The translations under genes and the position numbers were made by a program. From Incurvaria masculella (taxonomy: Eukaryota; Arthropoda; Insecta; Lepidoptera; Incurvariidae), in contig OX335661.1 of the NCBI GenBank assembly GCA_946894095.1, forward strand, positions 248,001 to 312,000: a stretch of DNA of 64,000 bases. The letters are read 5' to 3'. Below, in pieces: positions 53,457 through 64,000 of this stretch (positions are counted from its first letter, which is position 1; each line of letters starts with the position of its first letter). The notes below the pieces were generated by a model. It had not been told where the DNA came from. It did not search any database and saw only the letters and a program-made list of their open reading frames with translations.

Positions 53457-56169
53457 CGCTACCACATACGCACTTAAACGTAACACGACCAAAACCTCCT
53501 TACTAATTTTATGTATTTAATAGATACGACGTTACCGTTATCTCATTAATTTGAGTTTCAGCGACATCTACATTTGAAGCATTGCAATCAGATTTTGAAA
53601 ATAATCTAAGTATTGGTAAGTATTCGTCGGAAGCAGGATCCTTCCTCCTCCAGGCACCTCCTTCTCAAAATTTAAAACACCCTCCCAATGGTGGTGACAA
53701 AAAATATCTTCAAAAAACGTCAAAGTGAAGGAATAAATTTGTGTGTGCTCCCACAGATGGACAAAATTTAATCCATGTCGAGATTTATCTATGGTATGGC
53801 TTAGATGAAAAAGAATGGATACGGTACCTCCATACTGATGATAGTTCAAAAGCGTTCCTATTTTTAAAAAAACTCACACACCTATACTTTTACATGCACA
53901 CCAAACTCTAATACGTAAAGGGTAAAAGAGCAGGACAAAGGTATAAGGAAATGCATCATGCGAAAAAGTGACAAATAGATTCATCTAATCGCGGAAGAAT
54001 GAAATGAGACAACAATTTCCTTAAATTGAATTAGTTATAGCGTGAGAAAAAGGGATGGTGACATTTGTGACATCTGGTCGTAAATATAGTGCAAAATTCA
54101 TCCTAATCCATCATGACACATCAACGATGCGCGCATCCTAAGCCCTTTGAGCAGAATGGCGCGTCAAAACTAAATGAAAAATGAAAGTGAAAACGGCAGG
54201 GTTGCCATAAATGATCACGAAAATAAATAACAATATATTGTATTGTGCATTAAAATATTAAGGTTCCCATTTAGTGATAGTGGTCAGAACAAGTAGTACC
54301 ATGATTGTATAGTTAACAAGGCATCAAATAATCTTTTCGCGAATTTGCAAGCGGGAAAATGAAAAAAATATTAATGGAATCATTCATTAAACCATCGTTA
54401 TTCTGAGTAAAAATCATCGATATTAAGGATAAATTAATAAAGTCGAATATACACAATTTGTAAATATTGAAATCATAAAATAAAATAAATACAAAGAGGG
54501 AATCATTAATGTATTGCAAGTATGGGTCAAACATTGCAGAACTAATAATATTGATTATTCTTGAATTGTCCATGTTTGCATTTTATGCATTTAAAAATTT
54601 CGTTCAATGCGTTTTAGATGCTAAAAAATAGTCCAAATAATAGTCAGTACAGTGTTATGTAAAACCTGTTGATGATTATTGCCGTTCGCCGTAAATGTGT
54701 GATGGTATTTTGATAAACCACTAAGTTCTTTCTTTTTAATTTTTTTTTTATTTCCTTCAAATAGTTTCAGTTTATTACGCTTTTGTCCTTTTGTGGCGAC
54801 TTTAATCCCCGGATTGGTTTTATGTTTTATAAATAGATAAAGTTTTACATTTACATATTTTTCGATAATAGCCCTAAGAAGATAGAGTCTATGATTAAAT
54901 GTAGCAGGTTGAAGGAATGAATACTCATTCAATGACAAAAGGACATTTGAGCTAAGAAACGACTTGAGAATTTTAATCTTTATGGAAACGAGCTGTCTGT
55001 CACATGTAAAATTTTGACCATTTTCAAGGATGTACCTTTTTATCACAGCCTCAGAACTAAGACATATTATACAAACATCCTAAACGACATTATAAAAAAT
55101 AATAAACAGTACGTAGACTATTGTTTTTTGGCAGCCCTACTTGTTTTTAAAATAAAATTTAGTTCAATATATAATACTGAAATGAAAACAAAAATAAAAA
55201 TCGAACTGACAATTTAAGTTAGCTTGTGCCAACCCTGTTTGCGCCTTTACAACACATAAAAGGTTTCAGGTCAACTAAACTAAAAATATACTGAATCTGC
55301 TTGCACTTATACGTGGAATGTGATTCCATTGCTCTTGTTGTCCTTTATGGCGTTATTTCCATATTTTTCAACAACACAAGACGACATTTTGTTGATACTT
55401 TGAAATCTCGCCCAACTGAATTTATCACTGACGTCTGACACCGACTGAGAGCATATTGGCTGACTGAGCTTACTTTTGACGGACCGTAAAATTTGTTTAG
55501 TCCCCTATCCATTCCTTTTTCATCTAAGTGGTATGGGTTTATTTTGTCCATGTTGCTTGATATAACATTGTTTATGCTACCGGTGGGCGACAAGTGTCCC
55601 ACACACAAGATAAAGCTTATGTACGTAAATTTGACGGCTGGATAAAATTGTTTGTGCTCCCGCTGCTGGTGTCCAATATCAACTACAGTTGTTACATCTC
55701 ACCATAGCACATGAGCCATAAATGTAGTGGTAGAGTGGACAAATTCATGCACTAGTGTGCATGAGTTCAACGTAATGTTAGCAAAACATTTATGCTACTT
55801 ATTTAACATGTTTATTGCTACTTATTTAATATTGAAATTTATTTGGCTTGCATTTTTTGTTTATCACGCTACAAGAAATTTAGGGCTGCGGTCGTTGGTG
55901 GTCTCTTCGACAAGAAAACTTCCGGTTTAGGTACAATAATAGATAAAATATTTGTAAAAAATAAATGGCTAATTTAATCTTTGATATAGTAATCTTTTAT
56001 ACTTCACATTGGTAAACATAACCAAAAAGGTTTATTTTGAAAATGAATCATTACTATCTGTTGATAGCAGACCCGCTGTCATCTTCTACATTTATTATGA
56101 ATTCAACATCAGTGTCGAAATAGTTCATGTACTCCTTTTCTACAGACTCAACGTGTTAACATGTTTTGT
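53457..56169. other. AT-rich region without recognised genes
   Basis: Only short open frames, none with a motif I know. An 87-codon minus frame at 55,345-55,608 has no relatives I recognise. No tandem or inverted structure stands out. Confidence 0.5.
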
Positions 56170-57280
56170 GCCAGGTTGTGCTGTCAATTTTCGTTAGTCT
56201 TTCATGTAAACGTTTTTCTGTGCTGGTCATTTTCGATCAACATTTTTGGAGGCAATGTAATTCTTTAATACGCCCCAAATGTTCTCGTTGGCATTTAATT
56301 CTGGGTGATAAGGCGGAAGTTTCAGGACATCAAACCCTTTGCTCTTGATGATTTGGTCAATTTTAAATGTTATGTGGTCACTCTTATTTTTTCAATAATT
56401 TCATACAATTCGACTTTGAGGTGATTTTCCTCAAATGGGATCCCTTTCTCGCTATGCCATTGTCTCATATCACTTTTATTTGACGTTGAAGTTTGTATCT
56501 TGGATTAATATTAAAATGTTTTCGGATAGACAGTGTTATAAATCGCTTACTTGTTTAAGTAGACGTTTCGTCCACCGCATTGTGGACTTCTTCAGGACTC
56601 GCGGCGCGACCTAGAGGACATCCGACGTAAGCAATTTATAACACTGTCTATCCGAAAACATTTTAATAATAATGTGTAACGACAGTGAAAGTCTAAATAA
56701 ACATATTTGTTTCTTGGATGCTCTTGTATTATGGTATGATGCATTTTCTGGTAAATTTGGCAGTAACTTTTCATTTAGCCATCTTACATAGTTATCGAAG
56801 CTCATATTCGAATGATAGTCCCCAGTCGATGAATTAGCTTTGTACACCAAACAAACATTTTCGATGAATCCTTCCTCAGTGCCTGCATGCACTAAAATGA
56901 ATTGGGTACCTGTGCTTATTTTTTTCATGAATGGTGTCGCTTCATTTTTTGGCCCCAGGTGTTACTTCTGTCAATACATAACTCTCATCAGTGTACACTA
57001 TTGAACGCCCTTCGGAGCCATGTTGAGCAATTTTCTTTAAATATTTAAAACGCTACAACTGAATATCATATCTTTCAGTTAAAACTTTTCTATTGTTGTC
57101 AGTTACGCCATTTGTAACCCAACTTAGGCAACAATTGGCGTACGGTGTGGCCAAGCAACCATCAAAACGAATCTTTTCATTGATCACTGATTTTAGTTTT
57201 GCCAATGTAGGAATCTCCTTGTGTACGATATGAAAGGTTTGTATTGTACTAGGAACAACGTCTACATTAAAGCTATCCAA
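56170..57280 (-). pseudogene. IS630/Tc1-like DDE transposase relic
   Basis: Minus strand, in pieces. DSFNVDVVPSTIQTF and a helix-turn-helix-like segment lie at 57,280-57,060, and IVYTDESYVLTEV (first Asp) at about 57,000. KISTGTQFILVHAGTEEGFI and FDNYVRWLNEKLLPNLP follow at 56,928-56,750, then a trace of the second catalytic block (ENASYHNT...). After the inserted MITE, a degraded C-terminal block resembling PYHPELNANENIWG appears at about 56,270. Many frame changes; clearly inactive. Confidence 0.75.
56510..56667. mobile_element. MITE inside the transposase relic
   Basis: Inverted ends of about 41 bp: attaaaatgttttcggatag ... gcttac on the left and the complement ending cattttaat on the right. 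158 bp in total with a GC-richer middle. It interrupts the relic between the second and third catalytic blocks. Confidence 0.85.
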
Positions 57281-57625
57281 ATCAACCTTACTATCCCTTT
57301 TTTTACGTTTTTTAGTGGTGAGGTGAAACTTGAAGAAGACGAAGGCAATTCCTTTTGCTCTTTCAATATTCTTGAGACCGTCCGTTTACTTACTCCAGTA
57401 GCTTCCGCAGTTCGTTTTTATTACGAGTTTACGCATCGCCTTTTTCGAAATCGCTTCGACTCGGCGATTGTCGATATCGCGAGCTGTCAAAATGCGATCA
57501 TGAGTTACCCACCTCTCGAAATCGAAAGCTCGATCTCGCTAGCGATAGACCATAGACAAAACGTGACAAAGAACCGTTTACACGCTCACATTAACTTCAC
57601 TTGGCCAAGCGAAAATAAATCTTAA

Positions 57626-57922
57626 TGCATTAGGTTAAGGCTAATATTTGTTTGCTTTATTGTTAGAAGCCTCTTTGCTGTAACGTTTGGATTAGCAGTC
57701 ATAACATTAAAAAAAAAGGCATACGGCGTTTCTTCACTCTTGCGGAAGACCTAGAGGTAAGAGTGTGACAACTGCTATATTCGTTCTTGTACACAAATTA
57801 CTTGCGTAAAATCTTTAGCTCTCATTCTCACCTTAGCGCCTTTCATAATAAAAAGGCAGCCGCACTATAGATATTTGGTTGTGTTATGCGCAACGTAACC
57901 GAACGAACTTTATCTTTCTTTT
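57626..57922. other. No recognisable gene
   Basis: Flanking DNA between the relic and the MITE. Confidence 0.4.
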
Positions 57923-58058
57923 AGGGTGGAGTGCACCAATCTCTGGTTGGTGATATGGTTATGGTTATTATTGATCCGTCTTTTTTCGTCTTCAGTCGAA
58001 AAATAAAGACAGATCTAAAACAACCATAACTATATCAACCAGAGAGTATGCACCCGTA
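57923..58058. mobile_element. MITE, copy 2
   Basis: agggtggagtgcacc...tctctggttggtgatatgg at the left, imperfect complement ending atcaaccagagagtatgcaccc at the right. Same family as 31,887-32,042. Confidence 0.75.
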
Positions 58059-58371
58059 GAAATAGCATAAGTCATTAGGCGTGTTAAAACAACATATTGT
58101 ATTGTATTGTATTTATTAATCGTAAAATAAAGTTTTACACATAAGTTTCACACATTTCATGGGTTATATGAAATTTTGCTTTAATCAAAACATCGTGTTT
58201 TTTTCATTTAATTTTTAAAACTTTTGGTAGTCTAACTACAATAAGTTACGTCACAAAATGATAGATCCGAGAATTAGATTAACAGTAAAGAATCCCCAAA
58301 TAAACTTTACTGAATAAAATATATCTTTTTTTTCGTTCACACTTATAAGCTAATATTACAAATTAACAAAC
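58059..58371. other. AT-rich spacer with a LINE-tail-like (TATTG)n run
   Basis: tattgtattgtattgtattt at about 58,096 looks like the reverse of a LINE tail. Otherwise empty. Confidence 0.4.
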
Positions 58372-58374
58372 TTA

Positions 58375-58515
58375 GCGCGGAGTGCACAATCTCTGGTTGG
58401 TGATATGGTTACGGTAATTGTATATATGTATTTATTGTTCGTTTGAAGAATAAAAAAGACAGATATCTACAATAACCATAGCTATAGTAATAACCAGTGA
58501 TTGTGCACTCCGCGC
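58375..58515. mobile_element. MITE, copy 3, with TTA target duplication
   Basis: gcgcggagtgcacaatc at the left is exactly complementary to the right end at 58,499-58,515. TTA at 58,372-58,374 and 58,516-58,518 flanks it, the Harbinger-type duplication. The interior resembles the other two copies. Confidence 0.85.
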
Positions 58516-58674
58516 TTAGACCTAAATACTGCTGACAAAATTAAATTTTTGGTAGGACAGCCTAAAGGCGCATTTGATTTGCTGAATATAAGCATGCTGA
58601 GTCACAGAATACACTATTCAGTATATCTATATTTTAAATTTATGTCAGTAGGCTTAACGACATAAATATAATAT

Positions 58675-59030
58675 ATAGCTGCGGTACCCGGATCTGCTCT
58701 GGTCAATATCGTTTAGGACATTACCCGATTAGATCTTGGTGTAGAGATGTAGATGTGTAGAAGAGTCTTATGGAACATAGAGGCCCGGCCATGCTTCGTA
58801 TGGTTGGTGTACCCATTAAAAAAATAAGACATTTCGTGCAATTGTTCTGAATATGCGCGTACAGTACATACATTCATTTTTATTTATATGTATAGAAAGA
58901 TAGATTTGGTAGCCATAATACATTCGTGTCTGTGAAAACATGGAAATACACATACAAAATTTCAACAAAATCGGTCAAGCCGTTTAGTAGTTGATATACC
59001 AACAGCAGAGCCACCTACCGGGTCCAATCG
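58675..59030 (-). mobile_element. Helitron-like fragment, minus strand
   Basis: At about 58,678-58,705 the minus strand reads agcagatccgggtaccgcag, like the 3' hairpin end at 46,083-46,112. The following 300 bp (gtacagtacatacattc, cgtgtctgtgaaaacatgg, caacaaaatcggtcaagccg, ccgggtccaa) fits a non-autonomous lepidopteran element. The far end is unclear. Confidence 0.5.
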
Positions 59031-59195
59031 TATTTTTAAATCATGTAGGAAACCATAGATATACCCATACCAAATTTCATCCCAATTTGTTATTATATAT
59101 TATAAATTGATAATATAGTTATGTATATATTAAAAATATATATTATAAAAACGTTTTTTGAAATAGATATGTACGGAAGAATAATTCTTACTATC

Positions 59196-59336
59196 GGCAG
59201 GGCGAGCACAGACTAACAGCTGTCGCGCGGTCGTGCTGTCTCACCCAAACTTGTTGGATGTGTCGCAAGTTTGGGTGAGACAGCACGATCGCACGATTGG
59301 GTTGCGTGACAGCTGTCAGTCCGTGCTCGCCCTGCC
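59196..59336. repeat. Hairpin / compact MITE
   Basis: Left arm ggcagggcgagcacagacta ... gtgagacag-type end, and right arm complementary (aagtttgggtgagacagcac ... gtccgtgctcgccctgcc), around a loop of about 14 bp. The right arm has about 10 extra bases. Confidence 0.85.
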
Positions 59337-60192
59337 GTTGTTCTATTACCCGTTTTCCCGTAAGAATGAAGCATTTTCCCGCGGTAAAAAGTATGCTGCG
59401 TTTATCAGGAATAATGTCGGCTTCTAATGATAAAATATTTTTTCAAATCGGTGCAGTAGTTTCGGAGCATATTCAAAACAAACAACAATCAAATTCATTT
59501 ATTTATTTACTTTTTCCTTATGGTGATTTTACACACTTGGAAAATCTTTCCTCTTTATGATATTAGTGTAGATAGTGTAGAAGATTTACTGAATAGTGTA
59601 TTCTGTGTCAATGGAATAGGATTTTGGATTAAAATTCAGCAAATGTAAATGCGGCCTAAGGCAAAGAACAAGAAAAATATTAAACTGTGACACTTAATGC
59701 GATGGGATTAAAAATAAAAATTATGACACAAATTTGATAGTACTTGTACTAATAAATTTCAAATAGTTATAAAATTATAATAAAAAAATGCTACACATGT
59801 AGTATTAATGTCAGAAGATTCTTGCAACAATATATGGTGGTTATGTACACCCGGCAGCTCTCATTCCTTTACACTCATATATAGGAATATTTTTTTCGTC
59901 AAATTTGGGACAAGGAATTACCTTTACCAGTTCAGGTAGCAAGAAAGCCGATATAGCGGGTAGAGAGGGGTATAGGCCTGTAGTTCCTACTTCTAATAGG
60001 GCAAAGACCAACGTGTACAGGAATGCCGACTGTACTTGTCTTATGACATTCAATCGCAAGAAGGTTTTATCGGATAGATCTTCGCTTGTATTGAATACAC
60101 TTTATTGCTAAACGCGCCTTTTGAACGCGGCCTGTCACTTCGTGAGGAATGTAGTGTATTCTGTGATCACATGCTGGCGAGTAAGTATAAAA
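59337..60192. other. No recognised gene; left part of the Harbinger-5 region
   Basis: A 72-codon minus frame at 59,841-60,059 has no motif I recognise. The left TIR of Harbinger-5 may be here but cannot be set, because its right end is outside the window. Confidence 0.4.
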
Positions 60193-62916
60193 ATGGCTCG
60201 CACAACAAACGATCAGTTTGAGATTATGGTGGGATTTATGGAAGAGTAAGTTCGTGATAACATTATTTCAATTGAAAAGCATTCCTAATTTTGATTAAAA
60301 TTTAATTTACTCATAAAATCATTTCTTATAGATACGGAGACCTCAACAAACCCAGTGACGCCCCCCGGGGCAGGCAAGCCATTGCGGAGCGGTGGGCGCA
60401 ACTGGTGGGTCTGCTCAACAGCAGCGGCTCGGGCAACGAGAAAAGCGAGGAAAGGTGGAAAAAGGTTCGTAAATGCATTGTAAAAATTAAAAGTGTATAT
60501 CGTATTGTTGTCGTCCCGATCATCAGCACATAAAACAAACTCCACTATTTTACTGGTGTGTTAATAAGTATTCACTGCATTAATGTGTTAATTCTTTTAG
60601 GTTTGGAGTGACTATAAAAATAAAACAAAGAAGAAGGCGGCCAAAATTCATCAGGCCGCCACTGGGACTGGCGGGGGCCCTGCCGGACTAGCGGGAGCAC
60701 TCTCTGATCTCGAGCAGAGAGTGCTCACAATTATGAATCCCAGGGCGGCTGTAGGGCTCGATATCGCTGAGGTCGGCCTTGATCAGGTACCTAATAATAT
60801 TATTAACTTTCTTCAATGCCTATTTTCTTTAGTGACACAATGTTCTGGGATTAATGAATTTCCAGCTTTTAAAATGTTATTACAGAAGAATGTAACGACA
60901 AGTGTCATGCGAGTGTAAACCGGTTGCCGCAGTATGCACAGTTTTGCACATATCACTATATGGCGCATCATGTGCTACACAGTCCATACATCGCCACCTC
61001 ACTAGATTGTCCTTCCTAATTGCGTTTGCCAAGTCAGTTCCCACCGACGCACGCCCTCCAAAACGTCTGCGACTATATTTGCATAGGTATAAACGTTAAG
61101 TTTGTGTTGGTAGTTTTAGAAAATTGGCGACACTGAGTCTCATAGGGCGCGCTGGATGTCATATTTCCTCCATTTTTTATCTGTGGTTAAGACACTCTAA
61201 TAGTATACTGGGTGCATGTTGTCAATGAAATACAGTAGTATCCCAGCTATACTCGAAAGAGAGGAATGAGGCAGTGCGGATAAACAGATGCATGGATAAT
61301 ACATTATTTTATTGTTACAGCTGGAGCCACTTCCCCCGCCAGACTCCGATAGTCCCCAAATCTTTAACACCGCACCTGCTCGTTCCCTGCTGCTGCACGC
61401 AGACACGCCCGCCGCCACTGCAGCACCTGAAATACCTATGCGTATGCATTTGTTTCATATTAATTATATTTTCGAATGGGTGTGCAAAGGATTGAAAAAT
61501 AATAAAACTATATTGTTAGTTGCAAGAGGTTAACATAATATGTACAAATTTTACACAAAGTTAGTGTTGTATATAGGTTGTTTGGGGATAGGTAGCGGAA
61601 ACTTCAGGAATAGAAAGAACTCAATATTAGAAGAAAAAAACCGGCCAAGTACGAATCGGGCTCGCACACGAAGGGTTCCGTCTTGTGTCTCTCTTCTTTC
61701 TCTAATCTTTTGTGTTAATCTTGATCGATTTAACACAAAAAAATCACGTTTTTTGTATGGGGACCCCCTTTAATTCTTATTATTCTTAAATGTTACCTAT
61801 TTGTTGTTATAGCGGCAAAAATAATACACATTCTGTGAAAATTTCAGCTGCCTACCTATTACGGTTCATGAGATACAGCCCTGTGACAGACGGACGGACG
61901 GACGGACGGACGGACGGACGGACGGACGGACGGACAGCGGAGGCTTAGTAATAGGGTTCCGTTTTCACCCTTTGGGTACGGAACCCTAAAAATCCTTCGA
62001 AACTCCCAAGTTTTTTTTAATCTTTCACGTGATATTAACAAAATATATGGGGACTACGAAAAAACATCATTATTTCGATTTGAGTGATAGGGTTTTTTTC
62101 TACCAATATTGAGTTCTTTCTATTCCCGAAGTTTCTGCTACCTATCCTGAAACAACATGTATAGACTGCGATAGCTCAGTGGTAAGACTATAATGTGATT
62201 GAGAGGATGACATATTATTGTGCAAGTCACATTTTTTCCTTTAGTTTATTTATTTATTTCGATGCATTCCAAAAAGAATTTAAGATGGAACACAAAAAAC
62301 TTATAAAAAATATTTATTGATGCATACAATTTGGCGCTTATAAAAACCCAGTATTCATTTCTGTCTTTATTTCTGTCTAGCAAAGTAACTTGATAACTAA
62401 ACATTATAATCTTTATTTGCAGCATCGGAGGTGGACTGGCGAAACATACCCAGCACGAGCAGGGCTCCACCGCCGATGGCAGCATCTGCACACTCAGTGG
62501 GGGCATCGCAGCCGCCGATGCTGAATCGGCCTGACCCTCGGTTATCTCCGGAGCAGGATGACCGCCAGCACACACCACAACGCCTTGCGTATCCTCGTTC
62601 ACCTCGACGTCGTAGAATTCCGCCTATTCATTCTCCTCCAGGTCAGTTGCGGAGAAGGTTGAGGCAGACCACTGCGATGGAACGGGCCGCAACCTCCTTC
62701 GCAGCTTCTGACCGGGAGTGGAGGGAATATATACGACGTCGAGATGAAGAAGACCGTCGCTGTCGCGAAGAGGAACGACGTTTCCGCCAAGAGGAACTTC
62801 GTTTCCGTGAGGAGTCAGACCGACGTCGGGAGGCTTTGGCACAGCAAATGCTAGATCTCTTTGGGAGGTTTCTAGACATCCTAGAACGCTCCATCCCACG
62901 TCCTCCTCAAAACTAG
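60193..62916 (+). CDS. Myb/SANT-like DNA-binding protein, five exons, probable Harbinger-5 accessory
   Basis: Exons: 60,193-60,245, 60,332-60,464, 60,601-60,786, 61,321-61,441 and 62,423-62,916, all with GT...AG introns. Together they make 987 nt, 328 residues, with no stop. Residues 1-85 form a Myb/SANT-like domain (TTNDQFEIMVGFMEEYGDL, ERWAQLVGLLNS, RWKKVWSDYKNKTKKKAAK). A Gly/Ala linker (TGTGGGPAG) and a Pro/Ser-rich middle follow, then an Arg/Glu-rich helical C-terminus (residues about 240-310, RRRDEEDRRCREEERR) that should form a coiled coil. This type accompanies some PIF/Harbinger transposases as TIR-binding partner. It converges with the transposase at 63,562. The last intron holds an interspersed repeat. 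Confidence 0.85.
61636..61990 (+). mobile_element. Lepidopteran interspersed repeat with (GGAC)n tract
   Basis: Runs from aaccggccaagtacgaatcg to tacggaaccctaaaaa, with a central cggttcatgagatacagcc and about 11 GGAC units at 61,889-61,934. Copy 1, truncated, is at 5,244-5,350. Sits in intron 4 of the Myb gene. Confidence 0.8.
62165..62232 (+). repeat. tRNA box-A-like remnant
   Basis: gcgatagctcagtggtaaga resembles the 5' part of a tRNA, but there is no box B and no cloverleaf, so it is likely a SINE or pseudo-tRNA fragment. Confidence 0.35.
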
Positions 62917-63362
62917 ATTTGTGCCTTATTTTAAGCCGTGGCCTACATTGAACTGGAATCAACTCTGGGTGGAGTTCCTCTATTTGAGCACGCCTACATT
63001 GAACTGGGATCGTTGTGAATGAAGTTCTTCTATCTTGGCCGGTTACATTAAACTGGGCGGAAAACATCCAATGTGGATGATGTGTCTTTTTCTGAGCACG
63101 ACTGTATTTATTATGAGTAATTATTTATAAAGTTTATATATAACATGTGGTGTGTGCTGGGAGTGGTACATATATTTCAGTGAACTTAAAAAAAAGATTC
63201 CATGTAGGTTCTTGCCTGTTCTTCGATGAGATTTTTCAATTGGTTAAATGTTAAAATATGCGAAATTTAAGTAGTGTTGGTATACGAAAGGATATTTGTT
63301 ATGAATTGTTGCATATGGCATGAACAGTAAAAAGTATAGTTGTAAGCTATGGCAAAACTTTG
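62917..63362. other. Intergenic space between convergent Harbinger-5 genes
   Basis: Contains diverged repeats of tacattgaactgg (about 62,944, 62,995, 63,045; period about 50 bp), a weak three-unit tandem repeat starting just after the Myb stop codon. No gene. Confidence 0.45.
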
Positions 63363-63520
63363 TTAACTTAGACTAAGTGGACATTAAAAAAAGAAACAGC
63401 GAAGTTTCTTGCCAGTTCTTCGCTGTAATTTTTTTTTAACTGGCAGTAAAATAAAATAAAATATGACAAATCTGAGTGCAATGTAATGCCTAATGGATGA
63501 TGAATAAACAATAAACAATT
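63363..63520 (+). mobile_element. LINE 3' tail, plus orientation
   Basis: Matches the reverse complement of 46,841-46,999 (cttagactaagtggac, cttgccagttcttcgctgt-like, atatgacaaatctgagtgca, ggatgatgaataaacaat). It ends in an AATAAACAATAAAC tail. Only the extreme 3' end was inserted. Confidence 0.85.
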
Positions 63521-63561
63521 CATACATTAGCATGGTATATTTACCTCATTTTGTAGCCAGC

Positions 63562-64000
63562 CTATTGACCTACTAATTGCCGTATCAGTATGTTGCGTAC
63601 AGCTTGTCCTCTAATGAGACCAGTGGCACCCCTTGTTTCATCGACCATTTCTTCTCTTAGGAAAACTTCGGCATCTAAAATAATAAATTATGGTGATACG
63701 TCTTGGGTTTCTATAATATATGTAGACATTGTGTATGCAATGCATGTAATTTAATTATTAACCTGGGGCTAAATCCGTAGGCTCTGGCACTCCGAAATCG
63801 AGTGCGAGGTTGTGAAGTACACAACAAGCTAAGATTATTTGAGCGCACTTTTCTGGTGCATAGTGCAGCCTCCTGTCTCCTAAACAGCAGCGCCAACGAT
63901 TTTTTAGGCGTCCAAATGTGTTTTCTATGACTTCCCTTGCCGAGCCATGGACGCTGTTGTAGTGTGCTTCTGCAGATCCCGCTAGTGGAGACAAGCACGG
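63562..64000 (-). CDS. Harbinger-5 transposase, last two exons (partial)
   Basis: The penultimate exon enters from the right edge and ends at 63,763 (donor CAG|GTTAAT). The last exon is 63,674-63,562 (acceptor tattattttag), ending [19 protein letters not shown] to TAG. The joined frame is open. Visible are [20 protein letters not shown], carrying the catalytic Glu, and [15 protein letters not shown]. The first two catalytic Asp residues lie beyond the window. It converges with the Myb-like gene. Confidence 0.85.

Noticed and set aside
61859..62041. Minus-strand frame with repeated PSVR
   Set aside because: Translation of the (GGAC)n tract in the interspersed repeat.
62160..62235. Functional tRNA gene
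   Set aside because: Only a box-A-like sequence; no box B and no cloverleaf.
62599..63067. Minus-strand frames opposite the last Myb exon
   Set aside because: Antisense shadows of a well-supported spliced gene.

Overview
The window looks like transposon-rich nuclear DNA of an insect, most probably a moth or butterfly. I base this on a Pao-like retrotransposon tail with tandem copies inside its LTR, a Helitron-type non-autonomous element ending in a CTAG hairpin, an interspersed repeat ending in the familiar lepidopteran 'tacggaaccctaaaa' motif, and a 5S-rRNA-like SINE head whose box sequences resemble insect 5S RNA. I could not identify one convincing host gene: almost every supported coding region is a transposase, a retrotransposon protein or a transposon accessory protein.

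Layout. 1-2.3 kb: end of a Pao/gypsy-like pol gene, polypurine tract and a 1.9-kb LTR with about 15 copies of a 100-bp unit. 2.3-3.4 kb: broken mariner. 3.4-8.8 kb: mostly AT-rich DNA with one broken unknown protein (6.6-7.65 kb). 8.8-9.28 kb: 480-bp foldback. 9.28-14.32 kb: a Ty3/gypsy element with near-identical 240-bp LTRs, TTAT target duplication and broken gag and pol. 14.4-19.7 kb: a LINE fragment, a 5S-derived SINE, a PHD-finger LINE ORF1 and a broken piggyBac. 19.98-22.80 kb: complete PIF/Harbinger element (Harbinger-1). 23.6-30.85 kb: a 7.2-kb satellite of about 60 monomers of about 121 bp, derived from the SINE head. 31-36.2 kb: a Tc1-like transposase gene with a 1.9-kb intron, a truncated second copy, SINE pieces and a MITE. 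36.2-39.4 kb: LINE fragments and a 23-bp minisatellite. 40.03-42.81 kb: complete Harbinger-2. 44-46.8 kb: broken transposase with a Helitron in its intron. 46.8-49.4 kb: LINE. 49.6-50.8 kb: Harbinger-3 relic. 50.95-52.19 kb: LTR plus gag. 52.66-53.46 kb: Harbinger-4 exons. 56.2-57.3 kb: IS630/Tc1 relic carrying a MITE. 57.9-59.3 kb: MITEs and hairpins. 60.19-64 kb: Harbinger-5, with a five-exon Myb/SANT-like accessory gene and the 3' end of a convergent transposase.

Two observations stand out. First, the 5S-derived SINE head has become a large tandem satellite, and an intermediate-looking dispersed copy lies at 45.7 kb. Second, Harbinger-1 and Harbinger-2 each carry a transposase gene and a MADF/BESS DNA-binding protein gene on opposite strands that are physically interlocked: the last exon of each gene lies inside an intron of the other. 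All splice junctions keep frame, and both elements have intact catalytic residues, long TIRs and TTA/TAA target duplications. In known PIF/Harbinger systems the nuclease-type transposase needs a partner DNA-binding protein, so the interlock ties the two functions together.
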